From the NCBI RefSeq assembly GCF_000230895.2, contig NC_016604.1:6200001-6264000 (forward strand): a stretch of DNA of 64,000 bases, written 5' to 3'. The translations under genes and the position numbers were made by a program. Origin of the DNA: Mycolicibacterium rhodesiae NBB3. Its GTDB lineage: Bacteria > Actinomycetota > Actinomycetes > Mycobacteriales > Mycobacteriaceae. Shown here piece by piece: positions 39,281 to 48,808 of the stretch (within the stretch, counting starts at the first letter, position 1; each line of letters opens with the position of its first letter). The notes under the pieces were generated by a model. The model saw only the letters and a list, made by a program, of their open reading frames with translations. It was not told where the DNA came from and searched no databases.

Positions 39281-40855
39281 ATGGGTGACACAGCGAAACC
39301 TTCTGCAACGCAAAGTAAGTCAGGAATGAGGATTCCTGGGTTCGCGCAGTTGCAGCGACTGGGCAAGAGCCTCATGCTGCCGATCGCCGTACTGCCCGCC
39401 GCGGGCATCCTGCTGCGGCTGGGCCAGCCTGACCTGCTGGGCAAGATCGAGGCCCCGGTCATCGGTCCGTTCTTCAAGGCCATGAGTGCTGCGGGCGACG
39501 CACTGTTCAGCAACTTGCCGCTGCTGTTCGCCGTAGGTGTGGCGATCGGTTTCGCCAGGAAAGCCGACGGTTCCACCGCGCTGGCGGCCGTCGTCGGCTA
39601 CCTGGTGATGGAGGCGGTCTTCAAGACCATGTCGCCGATCGTGCTGGCCGGCGAGCTGGACAAAGCCGGCGAACAGGCCCAGATCAACTACAGCGTCTTC
39701 GCGGGCATCGTGATCGGCCTGCTGACTGCTTGGCTGTTCGACCGGTACCACACCATCCAGCTGCCGTCCTACCTCGGATTCTTCGGCGGCAGACGGTTCG
39801 TGCCGATCGTCGTCTCGCTGGCCAGCCTGTTCCTCGCGTTCGGGATGAGCTACTTCTATCCGATCTTCGACGCGGGCCTGACCGGCCTCGGCAGGTTCAT
39901 CACCGGTGCGGGAGCTCTGGGTGCGTTCGTCTACGGATTCGCCAACCGGATGCTCATTCCGGTCGGCCTGCACCACATCCCCAATTCCTACATCTGGTTC
40001 CTCTACGGCGACTACCAACCGCCAGGCGGCGAAGCCGTCACGGGTGACATCCCCCGCTTCACTGCTGGCGACCCCACCGGCGGGGCATACACGGCGGGCT
40101 TCTACCCGATCCTGATGTTCGGACTCAGCGGCGCGGCGCTGGCGATGATCCATGTGGCCAACAAGAAGCAGCGCAAGGTCGCGGTCGGCATCCTGGCCGC
40201 CGCGGCGCTTACCGCGTTCCTGACCGGGGTGACGGAGCCGCTGGAGTTCGCGTTCATGTTCGTGGCGTTCCCGCTGTATGTGATCCACGCGGTGCTCACC
40301 GGGTTGTCCCTGGCCATCGCCTACCTCCTCGACATACACCTGGGCTTCTCGTTCTCCGCCGGGCTCATCGATCTGCTTCTCTACGGCACTGCGCCCGCGG
40401 CGAAGAACGTCCCGCTGCTGATCGGCATGGGAGTCGTGTTCTTCGTCGTTTACTACCTCTTGTTCCGGTTCGCGATCACGAAGTGGAACCTGCGCACGCC
40501 GGGCCGCGAACCCGAGAGCGAGTTCGAGGCGGAGGAGCAGGCCAACCTTGGCGAGGGCACCGATTCGGCGACCGCCGTGACCGCGGGCAGCGCGACCGCG
40601 ACGCTGACGGCGCCCGCGCGTGCCGACAGCAAGGCCGAACAGGTCATCGCGGCGTTCGGCGGGCGGGAGAACCTCGTCAACGTCGACGCCTGCATCACCC
40701 GGCTGCGGGTGGAGGTGTCCGACAAGGCCAAGGTGGACCAGAACCGCCTGAAGAACCTCGGCGCCGCGGGCGTCGTCGAGGTCGGCAACAGCGTTCAGGC
40801 GGTGTTCGGCACCGCAGCCGAGGCACTCAAAGACGACATCAACGCCATCCTCTGA
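39281..40855 (+). CDS. PTS EIICB, N-acetylglucosamine type
   Basis: 524 residues with GAGGAGGT before the ATG. The EIIC domain (about 20-410) has the family segments [40 protein letters not shown] and [21 protein letters not shown] linker rich in Ala and Glu leads to the EIIB domain with the phosphorylated Cys in [13 protein letters not shown]. It imports and phosphorylates GlcNAc or glucose; the nag operon next door favours GlcNAc. It is divergent from EIIA across 130 bp, in which no palindromic operator was seen. Confidence 0.93.
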   Translation: MGDTAKPSATQSKSGMRIPGFAQLQRLGKSLMLPIAVLPAAGILLRLGQPDLLGKIEAPVIGPFFKAMSAAGDALFSNLPLLFAVGVAIGFARKADGSTALAAVVGYLVMEAVFKTMSPIVLAGELDKAGEQAQINYSVFAGIVIGLLTAWLFDRYHTIQLPSYLGFFGGRRFVPIVVSLASLFLAFGMSYFYPIFDAGLTGLGRFITGAGALGAFVYGFANRMLIPVGLHHIPNSYIWFLYGDYQPPGGEAVTGDIPRFTAGDPTGGAYTAGFYPILMFGLSGAALAMIHVANKKQRKVAVGILAAAALTAFLTGVTEPLEFAFMFVAFPLYVIHAVLTGLSLAIAYLLDIHLGFSFSAGLIDLLLYGTAPAAKNVPLLIGMGVVFFVVYYLLFRFAITKWNLRTPGREPESEFEAEEQANLGEGTDSATAVTAGSATATLTAPARADSKAEQVIAAFGGRENLVNVDACITRLRVEVSDKAKVDQNRLKNLGAAGVVEVGNSVQAVFGTAAEALKDDINAIL

Positions 40856-40904
40856 GCGGCTTGTGTGCGTTGGTGTGCGGGGAGCGCACTGAAACGCACA
40901 CAAA

Positions 40905-42398
40905 TCACGAGTATTTGTCGATCAGCCGTTGCTTGTACAGCTTTCCAGCATCGGTGCGGGGCAGCTGCGCCTCGAATGAGATGGACCGCGGACATTTGTA
41001 GTGGGCCAACCGGTCTCGCAGCCAGGTCATCAAGTCGGCGGCCAGGTCCGCACTGGCGCGGGCCGGGTCGGTCAGTTGGACGACGGCCTTTACCGCTTGG
41101 CCCATCACGTCGTCGGGAATGCCGAATACCGCTGCATCCACGACGAGCGGATGGCTGATGAGCATGTTCTCCGTCTCCTGCGGATAGATGTTGACGCCGC
41201 CGGAGATGATCATGTGGTTGCGGCGGTCGGTGAGATAGAGATAGCCGTCACCGTCGACGTAGCCCACGTCGCCCACCGTGACCCATCCCTCGGCACTGCG
41301 CGAATTCATCGTCTGGGCCTGATCATTGAGGTATTCGAACGGATAACCGCCACCGTAGAAGATCTCGCCGATCTCCCCTACCGGCAACTCGATCCCGTGC
41401 TCGTCGAGGATGTGCGGCTCCCCCAGCATCGGTTTGCCGACCGAGCCCGGCCGCTCGAGCCATTCCTCTGCACGAATGAACGAGATGCCCGCGCCTTCGG
41501 ACGAGCCGTAGTACTCGTCGACGATCGGACCCCACCAGTCGATCATCTGGCGCTTGATGTCGGGCGGACACGGCGCGGCGGCGTGGACGACGCGTTGCAG
41601 GCTCGACAGGTCGTAGCGTCGCCGCGTCTTGTGGGGCAGGCGCAGCATGCGGACGAACATCGACGGCACGAACTGCGCATGCGTAACACCGTATCGCTCA
41701 ATGCTTTCCAGTGTCAGCTCGGCGTCGAACCGCTCCATGACTACCGTGGTGGCGCCGACGGCCTGCGCGGCCATCGTCCACATGGCAGGTGCGGTGTGAT
41801 AGGTCGGAGCGGGACTCAGGTACACCGCGTCCTCGGTGACGCCGAGCGCTTCGAACACCGGTGTCGTCAGTTTGGGCGACGCCGAACTCAACGGACGCCG
41901 GATTCCCTTGGGCCGCCCCGTGCTTCCCGCTGAGTACTGCAGCAGCAGACCGTCGCACTCATCCGCGATCGGCGTCTCCGGTTCGCCGGCCACGCAATCC
42001 GGGTAGCGCTGCCAGCCGTCGAGGTCATCGTCGACCACCACTGCGGCGGCGAGCTCCGAAGTCGACAGCTGCTCGCACAACGGACGCATCGCCGATGAGG
42101 ACAGGACCGCCTTTGCGCCGCTGTCGGTGACGATGTAGGCGACCTCGGCTGCGCTGAGATGCGTGTTGACCAACGTGTAGTACAGCCCGCTGCGCCTCGC
42201 CGCCCACATCGCGGCGTGGATGTGCTCGTTGTTCTCCATCAGCACCGCGATCGTGTCGCCGGGTGCCAGACCGGCGCGGCGCAGGAAGTGGGCCATCCGG
42301 TTCGCGCGTGCTTCCAGATCGGCGAACGTGACAACTGTGCCTGACGGCGCAAGCAGCACAGCAGCTTTCGTCGATCCGGCGTGATCGCGCAGCTGCAT
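40905..42398 (-). CDS. Acyl-CoA synthetase (FadD-type)
   Basis: 497 residues from an ATG at 42398 after CAGGAC; a TTG at 42416 overlaps the upstream stop. ANL motifs: LLLQYSAGSTGRPKGIRRP, YYGSSEGAGISFI, VGDVGYVDGDGYLYLTDRRN, and the C-terminal lysine in RTDAGKLYKQRL. It activates a carboxylic acid to its CoA thioester, the entry step for beta-oxidation. It is last in the four-gene operon that starts at 45116. Confidence 0.9.
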   Translation of the reverse strand: MQLRDHAGSTKAAVLLAPSGTVVTFADLEARANRMAHFLRRAGLAPGDTIAVLMENNEHIHAAMWAARRSGLYYTLVNTHLSAAEVAYIVTDSGAKAVLSSSAMRPLCEQLSTSELAAAVVVDDDLDGWQRYPDCVAGEPETPIADECDGLLLQYSAGSTGRPKGIRRPLSSASPKLTTPVFEALGVTEDAVYLSPAPTYHTAPAMWTMAAQAVGATTVVMERFDAELTLESIERYGVTHAQFVPSMFVRMLRLPHKTRRRYDLSSLQRVVHAAAPCPPDIKRQMIDWWGPIVDEYYGSSEGAGISFIRAEEWLERPGSVGKPMLGEPHILDEHGIELPVGEIGEIFYGGGYPFEYLNDQAQTMNSRSAEGWVTVGDVGYVDGDGYLYLTDRRNHMIISGGVNIYPQETENMLISHPLVVDAAVFGIPDDVMGQAVKAVVQLTDPARASADLAADLMTWLRDRLAHYKCPRSISFEAQLPRTDAGKLYKQRLIDKYS

Positions 42399-42412
42399 GG
42401 TGTCCTGACGGT

Positions 42413-43345
42413 TCAACGCGTGGCGTCGCGAAATGCCGCTACGAGCGAGGACATCTGGTCGAGCGCCTGATCGGGATTCGCCGTCAGCGAGGCCGGGAAC
42501 CGGACGTCAGTGACACCGGCCTCGACCAGCGCGGGGACCGCGGCGGCCGAGGCTGCGTAGTCGATCGAACCGTCGTCACCCTTCGCGACGCGCGCGACGC
42601 CTTGCACCTGCAGATCGGAGGGGTCGCGGCCGAACTCGACGATCTTGTCCTTCATCGCCGCGATCGAGCCTGGGATGTCCGCGTACGCCGAACCCCAAGG
42701 GATCCAACCGCTTCCGAATCGCGCGATCCTGCGGGCCACCGCGTTGTTGACGGTGCCACTGATCCACAGCGGAACACCACCGGCCTGAACGGGTTTGGGC
42801 ATCTGGTGAATTCCGTCGAACGACAACTCCGCCGACGAGTAGGACGCCCGCTGCTGGGCCCACAGCGTTTGGCACACCTCGAGCGTGTGGTCGAGCAGAC
42901 GCCCGCGATCCTCGAACGATAGACCCGCCGCCTCGTACTCCTCGCGCTGCCAACCGACGCCGACCCCCAGGTCGATCCGCCCGCCGGACACCACATCGAG
43001 GGTGGCGAGTTGCTTGGCCAGCACCGCGGGGCGTCGCAATGCGGCCAGCAAAATCGCGGTGCCCAGCCTGATACGGGTTGTCGTGGCCGCGATCGCGGTC
43101 AGCACGACCAGCGGTTCGAGCCACGCCCCGTCGGGCCCGGTCGGCTGGCGGCCGCCCGCTTGTCCGCCGATCGACGGGTCCGCATAGGCCTCTAGATTCT
43201 CACCGAAGACGAGGTGGTCGGACACCACGAGCCGGTCGACTCCGGCCGTATCCATCGCCTGGGCGAGGTCCAACGTGGCGCGCCAGTCGTGGTGCGGAGC
43301 GTCGGTGTAGGTCGTCAAGTACAACGAGAGTTCGGGTGTGCGCAC
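42413..43345 (-). CDS. LLM-class F420-dependent oxidoreductase
   Basis: 310 residues. The luciferase-like TIM barrel is seen in VDRLVVSDHLVFGENLEAYA, TTRIRLGTAILLAALRRPAV and the F420-binding region GGRIDLGVGVGWQREEYEAA. Members reduce or oxidise hydrophobic substrates with cofactor F420, which mycobacteria make in quantity. It sits 14 bp upstream of the CoA ligase start and 2 bp after the nitroreductase gene. Confidence 0.9.
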   Translation of the reverse strand: MRTPELSLYLTTYTDAPHHDWRATLDLAQAMDTAGVDRLVVSDHLVFGENLEAYADPSIGGQAGGRQPTGPDGAWLEPLVVLTAIAATTTRIRLGTAILLAALRRPAVLAKQLATLDVVSGGRIDLGVGVGWQREEYEAAGLSFEDRGRLLDHTLEVCQTLWAQQRASYSSAELSFDGIHQMPKPVQAGGVPLWISGTVNNAVARRIARFGSGWIPWGSAYADIPGSIAAMKDKIVEFGRDPSDLQVQGVARVAKGDDGSIDYAASAAAVPALVEAGVTDVRFPASLTANPDQALDQMSSLVAAFRDATR

Positions 43346-43347
43346 TC

Positions 43348-44007
43348 TTACGCCTCATTCGTGGACCAAGGGGTTTCCCATGTGTCTATCACCGCTGCCG
43401 TCGGCAACGGTCGACGGGACACGAAGTGGTGGCCGCCAGCGGGCCAGCCGACGGTCAGAAGCGTCGCGATCTTCCAATCGTCCGGTATGCCGATCGCTGC
43501 GCGCAGTTCCGGTTCGCAGTGGCCGTGCCACAGAGTGATCGCCGCTCCGAGCCCTTGGGCGCGCGCGGCCAGAAGGAAGTTCTGGACGGCGGGAAATATC
43601 GAACCCGCCTGCTGCATTTCGGTGGTCCCCCGCTGTGGCTGCACGCAGAACAACACGAGCTCTGGAGCACCGCCGCCGACGTGCATGTGTTCAGCCATGG
43701 CCCGAAGAACACGCGACTTCGGGTCGTCTGCGTCCTCTGCGACCGTAGGCAACCGATAGAAGTCCTTCATCACCTCCCAGGTCTGCCGAGCGGCCTCGGT
43801 GATCACCTCACGAAGTTCCGGGCTGCGGATCACCACGAATTTCCACGGCTGCCCATTCCCACCCGACGGCGCCCACGACGCGGCCAGCAGACACTTTTCC
43901 AGCACGTCATCAGGTACGGGTTCGTCGCGATACCGCCGGACGGCGCTCGCCGAATTCATGACGGTCCACAGGTCATCGGAGACGCGCGGCACCTCGTGAG
44001 GGCTCAT
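43348..44007 (-). CDS. Nitroreductase-family flavoprotein
   Basis: 219 residues. FMN-binding pattern: SASAVRRYRDEPVPDDVLEK, APSGGNGQPWKFVVI, AVQNFLLAARAQGLGAAITL, and a C-terminal GWPAGGHHFVSRRPL. Such proteins reduce nitro groups, quinones or enones with NAD(P)H. The start overlaps the stop of the upstream dehydrogenase gene (4 bp), so it belongs to the same operon. Confidence 0.9.
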   Translation of the reverse strand: MSPHEVPRVSDDLWTVMNSASAVRRYRDEPVPDDVLEKCLLAASWAPSGGNGQPWKFVVIRSPELREVITEAARQTWEVMKDFYRLPTVAEDADDPKSRVLRAMAEHMHVGGGAPELVLFCVQPQRGTTEMQQAGSIFPAVQNFLLAARAQGLGAAITLWHGHCEPELRAAIGIPDDWKIATLLTVGWPAGGHHFVSRRPLPTAAVIDTWETPWSTNEA

Positions 44008-45116
44008 GCCTTCGGGCCCCGCGGTAGTACACCCCGCCAGGTACCACCGCGCACCGGACCGGTGACCAGCGGCAGATCAAGCGTCGACAACAGGCCCGGC
44101 GGCGCGGCCATGACCGCCGGAACGGCGTTGAGCTCGCGCATGACAGTTGCGTATGTCAGGCCGCGCATGTTGTTGCCGCGGCCGTGCATCTCGATGTCCA
44201 CGGTGTAGGTCGGCAGCCCGTCGACTATCACTCGATACCCACCGTGTGGCGACGGGTGCCGTGGCCAGTCGGGGGCCGAACCCTCGCCCATGCGCGTAAT
44301 GTGCTCCAGCACGATGCGCTCCTCGCCGTCCACCATCCCAGCGAGCTTGAAACGCATGCCCCCCATGGTGCCCGGCTCCACCCAGCCGGACCCCACTTCG
44401 TAACGCTCTGTGGCCAACCACTTTTCGATCGTCGTCTCGACGCGGTCCAGCGGCAGGCCGACACCGTCGGCGACCAGGTGCACCGTCGGCGCCCACAGTG
44501 CGGCGAGGCGTTCGGTGTCGAACAGCGGGGCGGGGTGATCCGGCGGGTGCGCAAAACCCATGAAGTCGAACATGATCTCGGGCTGGTTGATCGGGCCGTA
44601 GTCGAGTATCTCGAGCATGGTGATGGTGTCGACGCGGCTGGAGAAGCCGGTCATCGTCAGCGCGATGACATCGTTCGCCCAACCGGGATCGACACCGCTG
44701 TTGAAGAAGCTGCTGCCACCGTCTTCGCATGCCGACCGGATGAGATCAACGGTCTCCTGGTCGGCGGCCGGCGGGTAGCACATCGGCACCAGCGAGGTGC
44801 AGACGACGTTCTTGCCCGCCCGCAGACAGCGGGCGATGTCCTCCGCCGCCTCGCGATAGCGGTAATCGCCGGACGCGAAGTACGCGACCACGTCGGCGTC
44901 GGTCGCCAAGGCCGCCTCGATGTCGCGGGACGCAATGACGCCGGTCGCAGGCATCCCACAGAGATCGCCGGCGTCCTTGCCGTCCTTGGCTTCGGCGTAC
45001 ACGACCACACCGACGAGATCCAGGCCCGGGTGCGCGATGAGCGCACGCAGCGCACCGACGCCGACCTGTCCGGGTCCCCACAGGATCACCCGCGGATTGG
45101 GTTGACGTACGGTCAT
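44004..45116 (-). CDS. Dihydrodipicolinate-reductase-like NAD(P)-binding protein
   Basis: 370 residues from the ATG at 45116 after AAGGG. The N-terminal Rossmann motif is VILWGPGQVGVGALRALIAH, followed by FASGDYRYREAAEDIARCLR and NSGVDPGWANDVIALTMTGF. It resembles the 2,4-diaminopentanoate dehydrogenase-like branch, widespread in mycobacterial lipid clusters, where the true substrate is unknown. It is the first gene of the operon 45116-40905 and is divergent from the enoyl-CoA hydratase operon across two palindromes. Confidence 0.8.
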   Translation of the reverse strand: MTVRQPNPRVILWGPGQVGVGALRALIAHPGLDLVGVVVYAEAKDGKDAGDLCGMPATGVIASRDIEAALATDADVVAYFASGDYRYREAAEDIARCLRAGKNVVCTSLVPMCYPPAADQETVDLIRSACEDGGSSFFNSGVDPGWANDVIALTMTGFSSRVDTITMLEILDYGPINQPEIMFDFMGFAHPPDHPAPLFDTERLAALWAPTVHLVADGVGLPLDRVETTIEKWLATERYEVGSGWVEPGTMGGMRFKLAGMVDGEERIVLEHITRMGEGSAPDWPRHPSPHGGYRVIVDGLPTYTVDIEMHGRGNNMRGLTYATVMRELNAVPAVMAAPPGLLSTLDLPLVTGPVRGGTWRGVLPRGPKA

Positions 45117-45148
45117 GTGCACCCTTCCCGACTGTGCCGTCCGAGCTG

Positions 45149-45166
45149 TGAGAACATATCTTCTCA
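45149..45166. promoter_or_regulatory. Inverted repeat TGAGAA-N6-TTCTCA
   Basis: A perfect 6-bp inverted repeat with a 6-bp spacer in the 95-bp divergent promoter region; it may be a regulator site for the 45116 operon. Confidence 0.45.
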
Positions 45167-45171
45167 TATTT

Positions 45172-45188
45172 CGGTAACACCATTACCG
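45172..45188. promoter_or_regulatory. Perfect palindrome CGGTAA-N5-TTACCG
   Basis: CGGTAACACCATTACCG, a 6-bp inverted repeat with a 5-bp centre, lies 24 bp upstream of the 45212 start. A related ATGGTAACCAT element lies before the Ltp operon at 54875-54885. Confidence 0.55.
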
Positions 45189-45211
45189 TACTGCAGAACC
45201 TGGAGGACCCG

Positions 45212-46120
45212 GTGAGCGACTACAGATTCCTCAAATGGGAGACGTTCGACGACGGCATGATCGTGCGCATCTCGTTGAACCGGCCCGAACAGCGGAATGC
45301 CCAGAACCGCGGCATGCTCGTCGAACTCGACGAAGCGTTCGGCCGCGCGGAAGCCGACGACAAGGTACGCGTGGTGATCCTTGCCGGCGAGGGCAAGATG
45401 TTCTCGTCGGGTCACGACATCGGTTCGAAGCAGGCCAGCGCGGAGTTTCGGCCAGGCCCCGATCAGCACCCGACGGCGGCGATCAACGGCGGCACCCGGG
45501 AGGGCGCCGAGAAAATCATGCTGCAGGAGTGGCACTACTTCTTCCAGAACACGTTGCGATGGCGCAACCTACGCAAGATCACCATCGCGCAGGTCCACGG
45601 TGATGTGTTCTCGGCGGGGCTGATGCTGATGTGGGCGTGCGACCTCATTGTCGGCAGCGAAGAGGTGCGCTTCGCCGACGTCGTCGGCACCCGACTCGGT
45701 ATGTGCGGCATGGAGTACTTCGGCCACCCGTGGGAGTTCGGGCCGCGAAAAGCCAAAGAACTCATGCTCACCGGCGACGCCATCGACATCCACGAGGCTC
45801 ATCGGCTCGGGATGGTGAGCAAGGTGTTCCCGCGCGACGAATTGGCCGATCGCACACTCGATATGGCCCGTCGTATCGGCGAGGTACCCACCATGGCAGC
45901 GCTGTTGATCAAGGAGTCCGTCAACCAGACCGTCGACAACATGGGCTTTTACAACTCGCTGCAGTCGTGCTTCACCCTGCACCAGCTCAACCATTCGCAC
46001 TGGGTGGGCGTCCGCGACGACAGGCGCGCCGTAGCCGGCCCGGAGAACGGTGTGCCCGACTGGCGGACCGCGCCCCCGATCGTCCTCTCGGTCAAGGACC
46101 AGGTCAGAGTGGAGTCATGA
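45212..46120 (+). CDS. Enoyl-CoA hydratase/isomerase family protein
   Basis: 302 residues from a GTG after TGGAGGAC. Crotonase fold: ISLNRPEQRNAQNRGMLVEL, oxyanion-hole segments EGKMFSSGHDIGSKQ and VHGDVFSAGLMLMWACDLIV, and helix GMCGMEYFGHPWEFGPRKAK. The usual catalytic Glu positions are not clearly kept, so it may be an isomerase or hydrolase and not a hydratase. Its end overlaps the thioesterase start by 4 bp. Confidence 0.88.
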   Translation: MSDYRFLKWETFDDGMIVRISLNRPEQRNAQNRGMLVELDEAFGRAEADDKVRVVILAGEGKMFSSGHDIGSKQASAEFRPGPDQHPTAAINGGTREGAEKIMLQEWHYFFQNTLRWRNLRKITIAQVHGDVFSAGLMLMWACDLIVGSEEVRFADVVGTRLGMCGMEYFGHPWEFGPRKAKELMLTGDAIDIHEAHRLGMVSKVFPRDELADRTLDMARRIGEVPTMAALLIKESVNQTVDNMGFYNSLQSCFTLHQLNHSHWVGVRDDRRAVAGPENGVPDWRTAPPIVLSVKDQVRVES

Positions 46121-46548
46121 CGCCACGCCCCATGGAGGTGACCATTCCCGACCACCTGTTCGCGCAACTGCCGTTCTTCGACGTCGTCGACACCGATGAC
46201 ACCGTGGTCGTGGACCTCGAGAACCGGGCAGATCTGGTGAACATCCGCGGTGCATTACAGGGTGGACTGGTCGCCACCCTCATCGACGTAGCCGGGGGCA
46301 GGCTCGCGATCAAGTACACCGGTGAGGGTGCTGGCGCGAGCACTGCCGACATGACAATCCACTTCCTTGCTCCGATCATGGAAGGTCCGGCACGCGCGAC
46401 CGCCACCTTGGTACGGGCGGGTAAACGCACGATCGTCGTCGCGGTCGATGTGACAGACGTGGGCGGTGACCGGTTGGCGGCTCGCGCGACGCTGAGCTTC
46501 GCAGTCCTGACTCCGAGGCAGCCGGCTCAGCCCGCGACCGCTCCGTAG
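46117..46548 (+). CDS. PaaI-type hot-dog thioesterase
   Basis: 143 residues. The hot-dog core has LVNIRGALQGGLVATLIDVA (active-site helix), STADMTIHFLAPIMEGPARA and a final strand RLAARATLSFAVL. It hydrolyses acyl-CoA esters and may release dead-end CoA thioesters of the pathway. Translationally coupled to the crotonase gene; its 3' end overlaps the convergent acyl-CoA dehydrogenase gene by 22 bp. Confidence 0.88.
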   Translation: MTPRPMEVTIPDHLFAQLPFFDVVDTDDTVVVDLENRADLVNIRGALQGGLVATLIDVAGGRLAIKYTGEGAGASTADMTIHFLAPIMEGPARATATLVRAGKRTIVVAVDVTDVGGDRLAARATLSFAVLTPRQPAQPATAP

Positions 46549-47543
46549 CGCGCGTCGGCGACACGATCCAGCGCCACCGCAGGCTCGCCGTAAACCATCG
46601 CCCAGCCCCGGGATCGTCGGTAGTACAGCTGGATGTCGCCCTCCATACCGAATCCGTAGCCACCGTGGATGTGCAGACTACGATTCGTTGCGTCGCGGGC
46701 GGTCTCATACGCGAACGCGAACGCCATCGCGGCCAGTTCACCGGCACGCTCAGGCTCGTCGGCGAACGCACACGCCGCCTTGAGTGCCAGCAGCCGCGCT
46801 CCGTCCGCCGCCGTGGCGCTGTCGGCAAGTGGATGGGAGACGGCCTGGAACGTTCCGATGGCCGTGCCGAACGCGTGACGCTGCTTGGCGTACTCGACTC
46901 CCAATTCGACTGCTTTCTTCGCCGCACCCGCCAGCGCGGCAGAAGTCAACGCGAGCCACAAGTCGAGGGCAGCCTCAAACAGGCGCCTCGCGTCCTCGCC
47001 TTCGGCGAGAACAGCGGCGTCGTCGATCGTGATGTCCGCGAGGGGCAAAGAGCCGAGATTGGTTACAGGACATCGGTTCTCAGTGACTGGAACCGCAACA
47101 ACACGCCCGTCGACAAGCGCTACGACCGCGTCCGCGACGGCTCCGGCCGGGACGAGTTTCAGCGAATCGCCATAGCCTCGGCGCGGCGTGAAGCTGATGA
47201 GTTTGTCGCCTGCCAGTGCATGGCGGAGTAGCTCTGCTCCCGGCTCCCCGCATCCGGCGAGCACGCGGGCAGCAACCTGACTCTCGATTACAGGTGCGGA
47301 TGCGACTGCCCGACCGTATTGTTCCGCGATCAATGCCAGATCCACCTCGGAAGCGGCCCAGCCGCCCGCGGCTTCATCGACGGCCATCTCTATGACACCG
47401 GTCTCGAGCAGCGCCTTCCACAGCTTGGGATCGAATCCCAATGGCTCCGCGGCCCGCACACGATCGGATGTGGATTCCCGGGCATACATCGCCGCGAACG
47501 AATCGACCAGCTGTCGTTGTTCGCCAGAGAGGCTCAGATCCAC
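46527..47543 (-). CDS. Acyl-CoA dehydrogenase, short subunit type
   Basis: 338 residues from a GTG. ACAD fold: MDLSLSGEQRQLVDSFAAMY, FTPRRGYGDSLKLVPAGAVA, and C-terminal RSLHIHGGYGFGMEGDIQLY. The first FAD-binding segment is weak and the usual Glu base is not evident, as in the smaller subunit of ChsE-type alpha2-beta2 dehydrogenases. Its length and divergent pairing with a 386-residue ACAD suggest that the two form such a heterotetramer. Confidence 0.85.
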   Translation of the reverse strand: MDLSLSGEQRQLVDSFAAMYARESTSDRVRAAEPLGFDPKLWKALLETGVIEMAVDEAAGGWAASEVDLALIAEQYGRAVASAPVIESQVAARVLAGCGEPGAELLRHALAGDKLISFTPRRGYGDSLKLVPAGAVADAVVALVDGRVVAVPVTENRCPVTNLGSLPLADITIDDAAVLAEGEDARRLFEAALDLWLALTSAALAGAAKKAVELGVEYAKQRHAFGTAIGTFQAVSHPLADSATAADGARLLALKAACAFADEPERAGELAAMAFAFAYETARDATNRSLHIHGGYGFGMEGDIQLYYRRSRGWAMVYGEPAVALDRVADARYGAVAG

Positions 47544-47573
47544 CTACTCGGCCCCCTCACATGCGGATACGGT

Positions 47574-47593
47574 TACTCTCACAAATGAGAGTA
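47574..47593. promoter_or_regulatory. Perfect inverted repeat between two acyl-CoA dehydrogenase genes
   Basis: TACTCTCACAAATGAGAGTA is a perfect 7-bp inverted repeat with a 6-bp spacer in the divergent promoter region, suggesting joint control of both genes. Confidence 0.6.
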
Positions 47594-47647
47594 GCATTAT
47601 CGCCTGCATCGCTATCGGGCATGCCCGACGACAGATTGGTTCACACG

Positions 47648-48808
47648 ATGGACTTTCGACTGGCCACCGATGTTGAGGCGTTCCGCGACGACGTCCGCGC
47701 CCACCTCCGGGAGGCGTTGACTCCGGAGTTCGAGGAGCGCGTATACCGCAGTGGCGTCGCACACGATGACGATTTCGCCAAAGGGCTTGTCGACAAAGGA
47801 GTTTTCGCACCGAGCTGGCCTGCTGAGTACGGCGGCCGCGACAGCGGCGTCTGGGAGGACCAAGTACTCCGAGAGGAACTCATGCGCGCCGATGCGCCGG
47901 CGTACTTGTCGGAGACCACCCGGATGGTCGCGTCAATCATCCGCGAGGTCGGAACATCCGCGATGCGGGACCGCGTTCTGGCCGGCGCGATGAACGGCGA
48001 TATCACCATCGCGCTTGGGTTCACCGAGCCCGAGTGCGGCTCCGACGTCGCTGCCGCAAGTACAAGAGCCGTGCGCGACGGTGACGAATGGGTCATCAAC
48101 GGCTCCAAGATGTTCACGACCAACGGGCACATCGCCGACTACGTCTTCCTGCTGGCACGCACCAGCCCCGAGAAGCCGAAGCACAAGGGTCTGACGATGT
48201 TCCTCGTCCCGCTCGATGTCGACGGATTCGAGGCCCAGGCGGTGTGGACGCTCTCGGGTGAGCGCACCAACATCACCTTCTACAGCGACGTACGGATCAG
48301 CGACGAGTGGCGCATCGGCGACGTCGACGCGGGATGGCAGGTCTTGGGCTTGTCCCTGCAGGACGAACATGCGTCCGGCTGGGGTCCGCATATCGCGCGC
48401 CTCCTCTACCATGTCGAGCAGTGGGCACAAACCACCTGTGCGCACGACGGTTCGCCGCAGATCGCCAAAGACGATGTGCGCCGGCGCATCGCACGGGTCG
48501 CGATGGAGCACGAGGTTTCCATGCTCCTTCAGCATCGCTGCGTCTGGATGACAGAGGCGGGGCAGACCCCGGTCGCCGAAGGACCGATGTCCAAGGTCTT
48601 CAGCACCGAAGCTCTGGCGCGCGCCAGTCAGGACATCGTCGAGTTGGTCGGACCCGACGGGATGCGTAGCTACTTCGAGCCGGACGCTCCCGAGCAGGGG
48701 CGTTTCGAGCACCTGATGCGATTCTCGTTGGGCACCACCATCTATGCGGGTACCAGCGAGGTGCAGCGGACCATCATCGCCCAGCGCGGATTGGGCCTAC
48801 CCCGTTAG
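47648..48808 (+). CDS. Acyl-CoA dehydrogenase, large subunit type
   Basis: 386 residues from the ATG at 47648 (an ATG at 47621 would add nine). Full ACAD: GDITIALGFTEPECGSDVAA, DEWVINGSKMFTTNGHIADY (FAD contacts), and C-terminal RFEHLMRFSLGTTIYAGTSE with VQRTIIAQRGLGLPR. It would oxidise an acyl-CoA to the enoyl-CoA. It shares a palindromic promoter region with the short ACAD and overlaps the TetR gene end by 12 bp. Confidence 0.9.
   Translation: MDFRLATDVEAFRDDVRAHLREALTPEFEERVYRSGVAHDDDFAKGLVDKGVFAPSWPAEYGGRDSGVWEDQVLREELMRADAPAYLSETTRMVASIIREVGTSAMRDRVLAGAMNGDITIALGFTEPECGSDVAAASTRAVRDGDEWVINGSKMFTTNGHIADYVFLLARTSPEKPKHKGLTMFLVPLDVDGFEAQAVWTLSGERTNITFYSDVRISDEWRIGDVDAGWQVLGLSLQDEHASGWGPHIARLLYHVEQWAQTTCAHDGSPQIAKDDVRRRIARVAMEHEVSMLLQHRCVWMTEAGQTPVAEGPMSKVFSTEALARASQDIVELVGPDGMRSYFEPDAPEQGRFEHLMRFSLGTTIYAGTSEVQRTIIAQRGLGLPR

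Noticed and set aside
39320-40903. 527-codon minus-strand frame opposite the PTS gene
   Set aside because: It is antisense to clear EIIC and EIIB motifs and has a composition rich in Gln, Arg and His without a domain.
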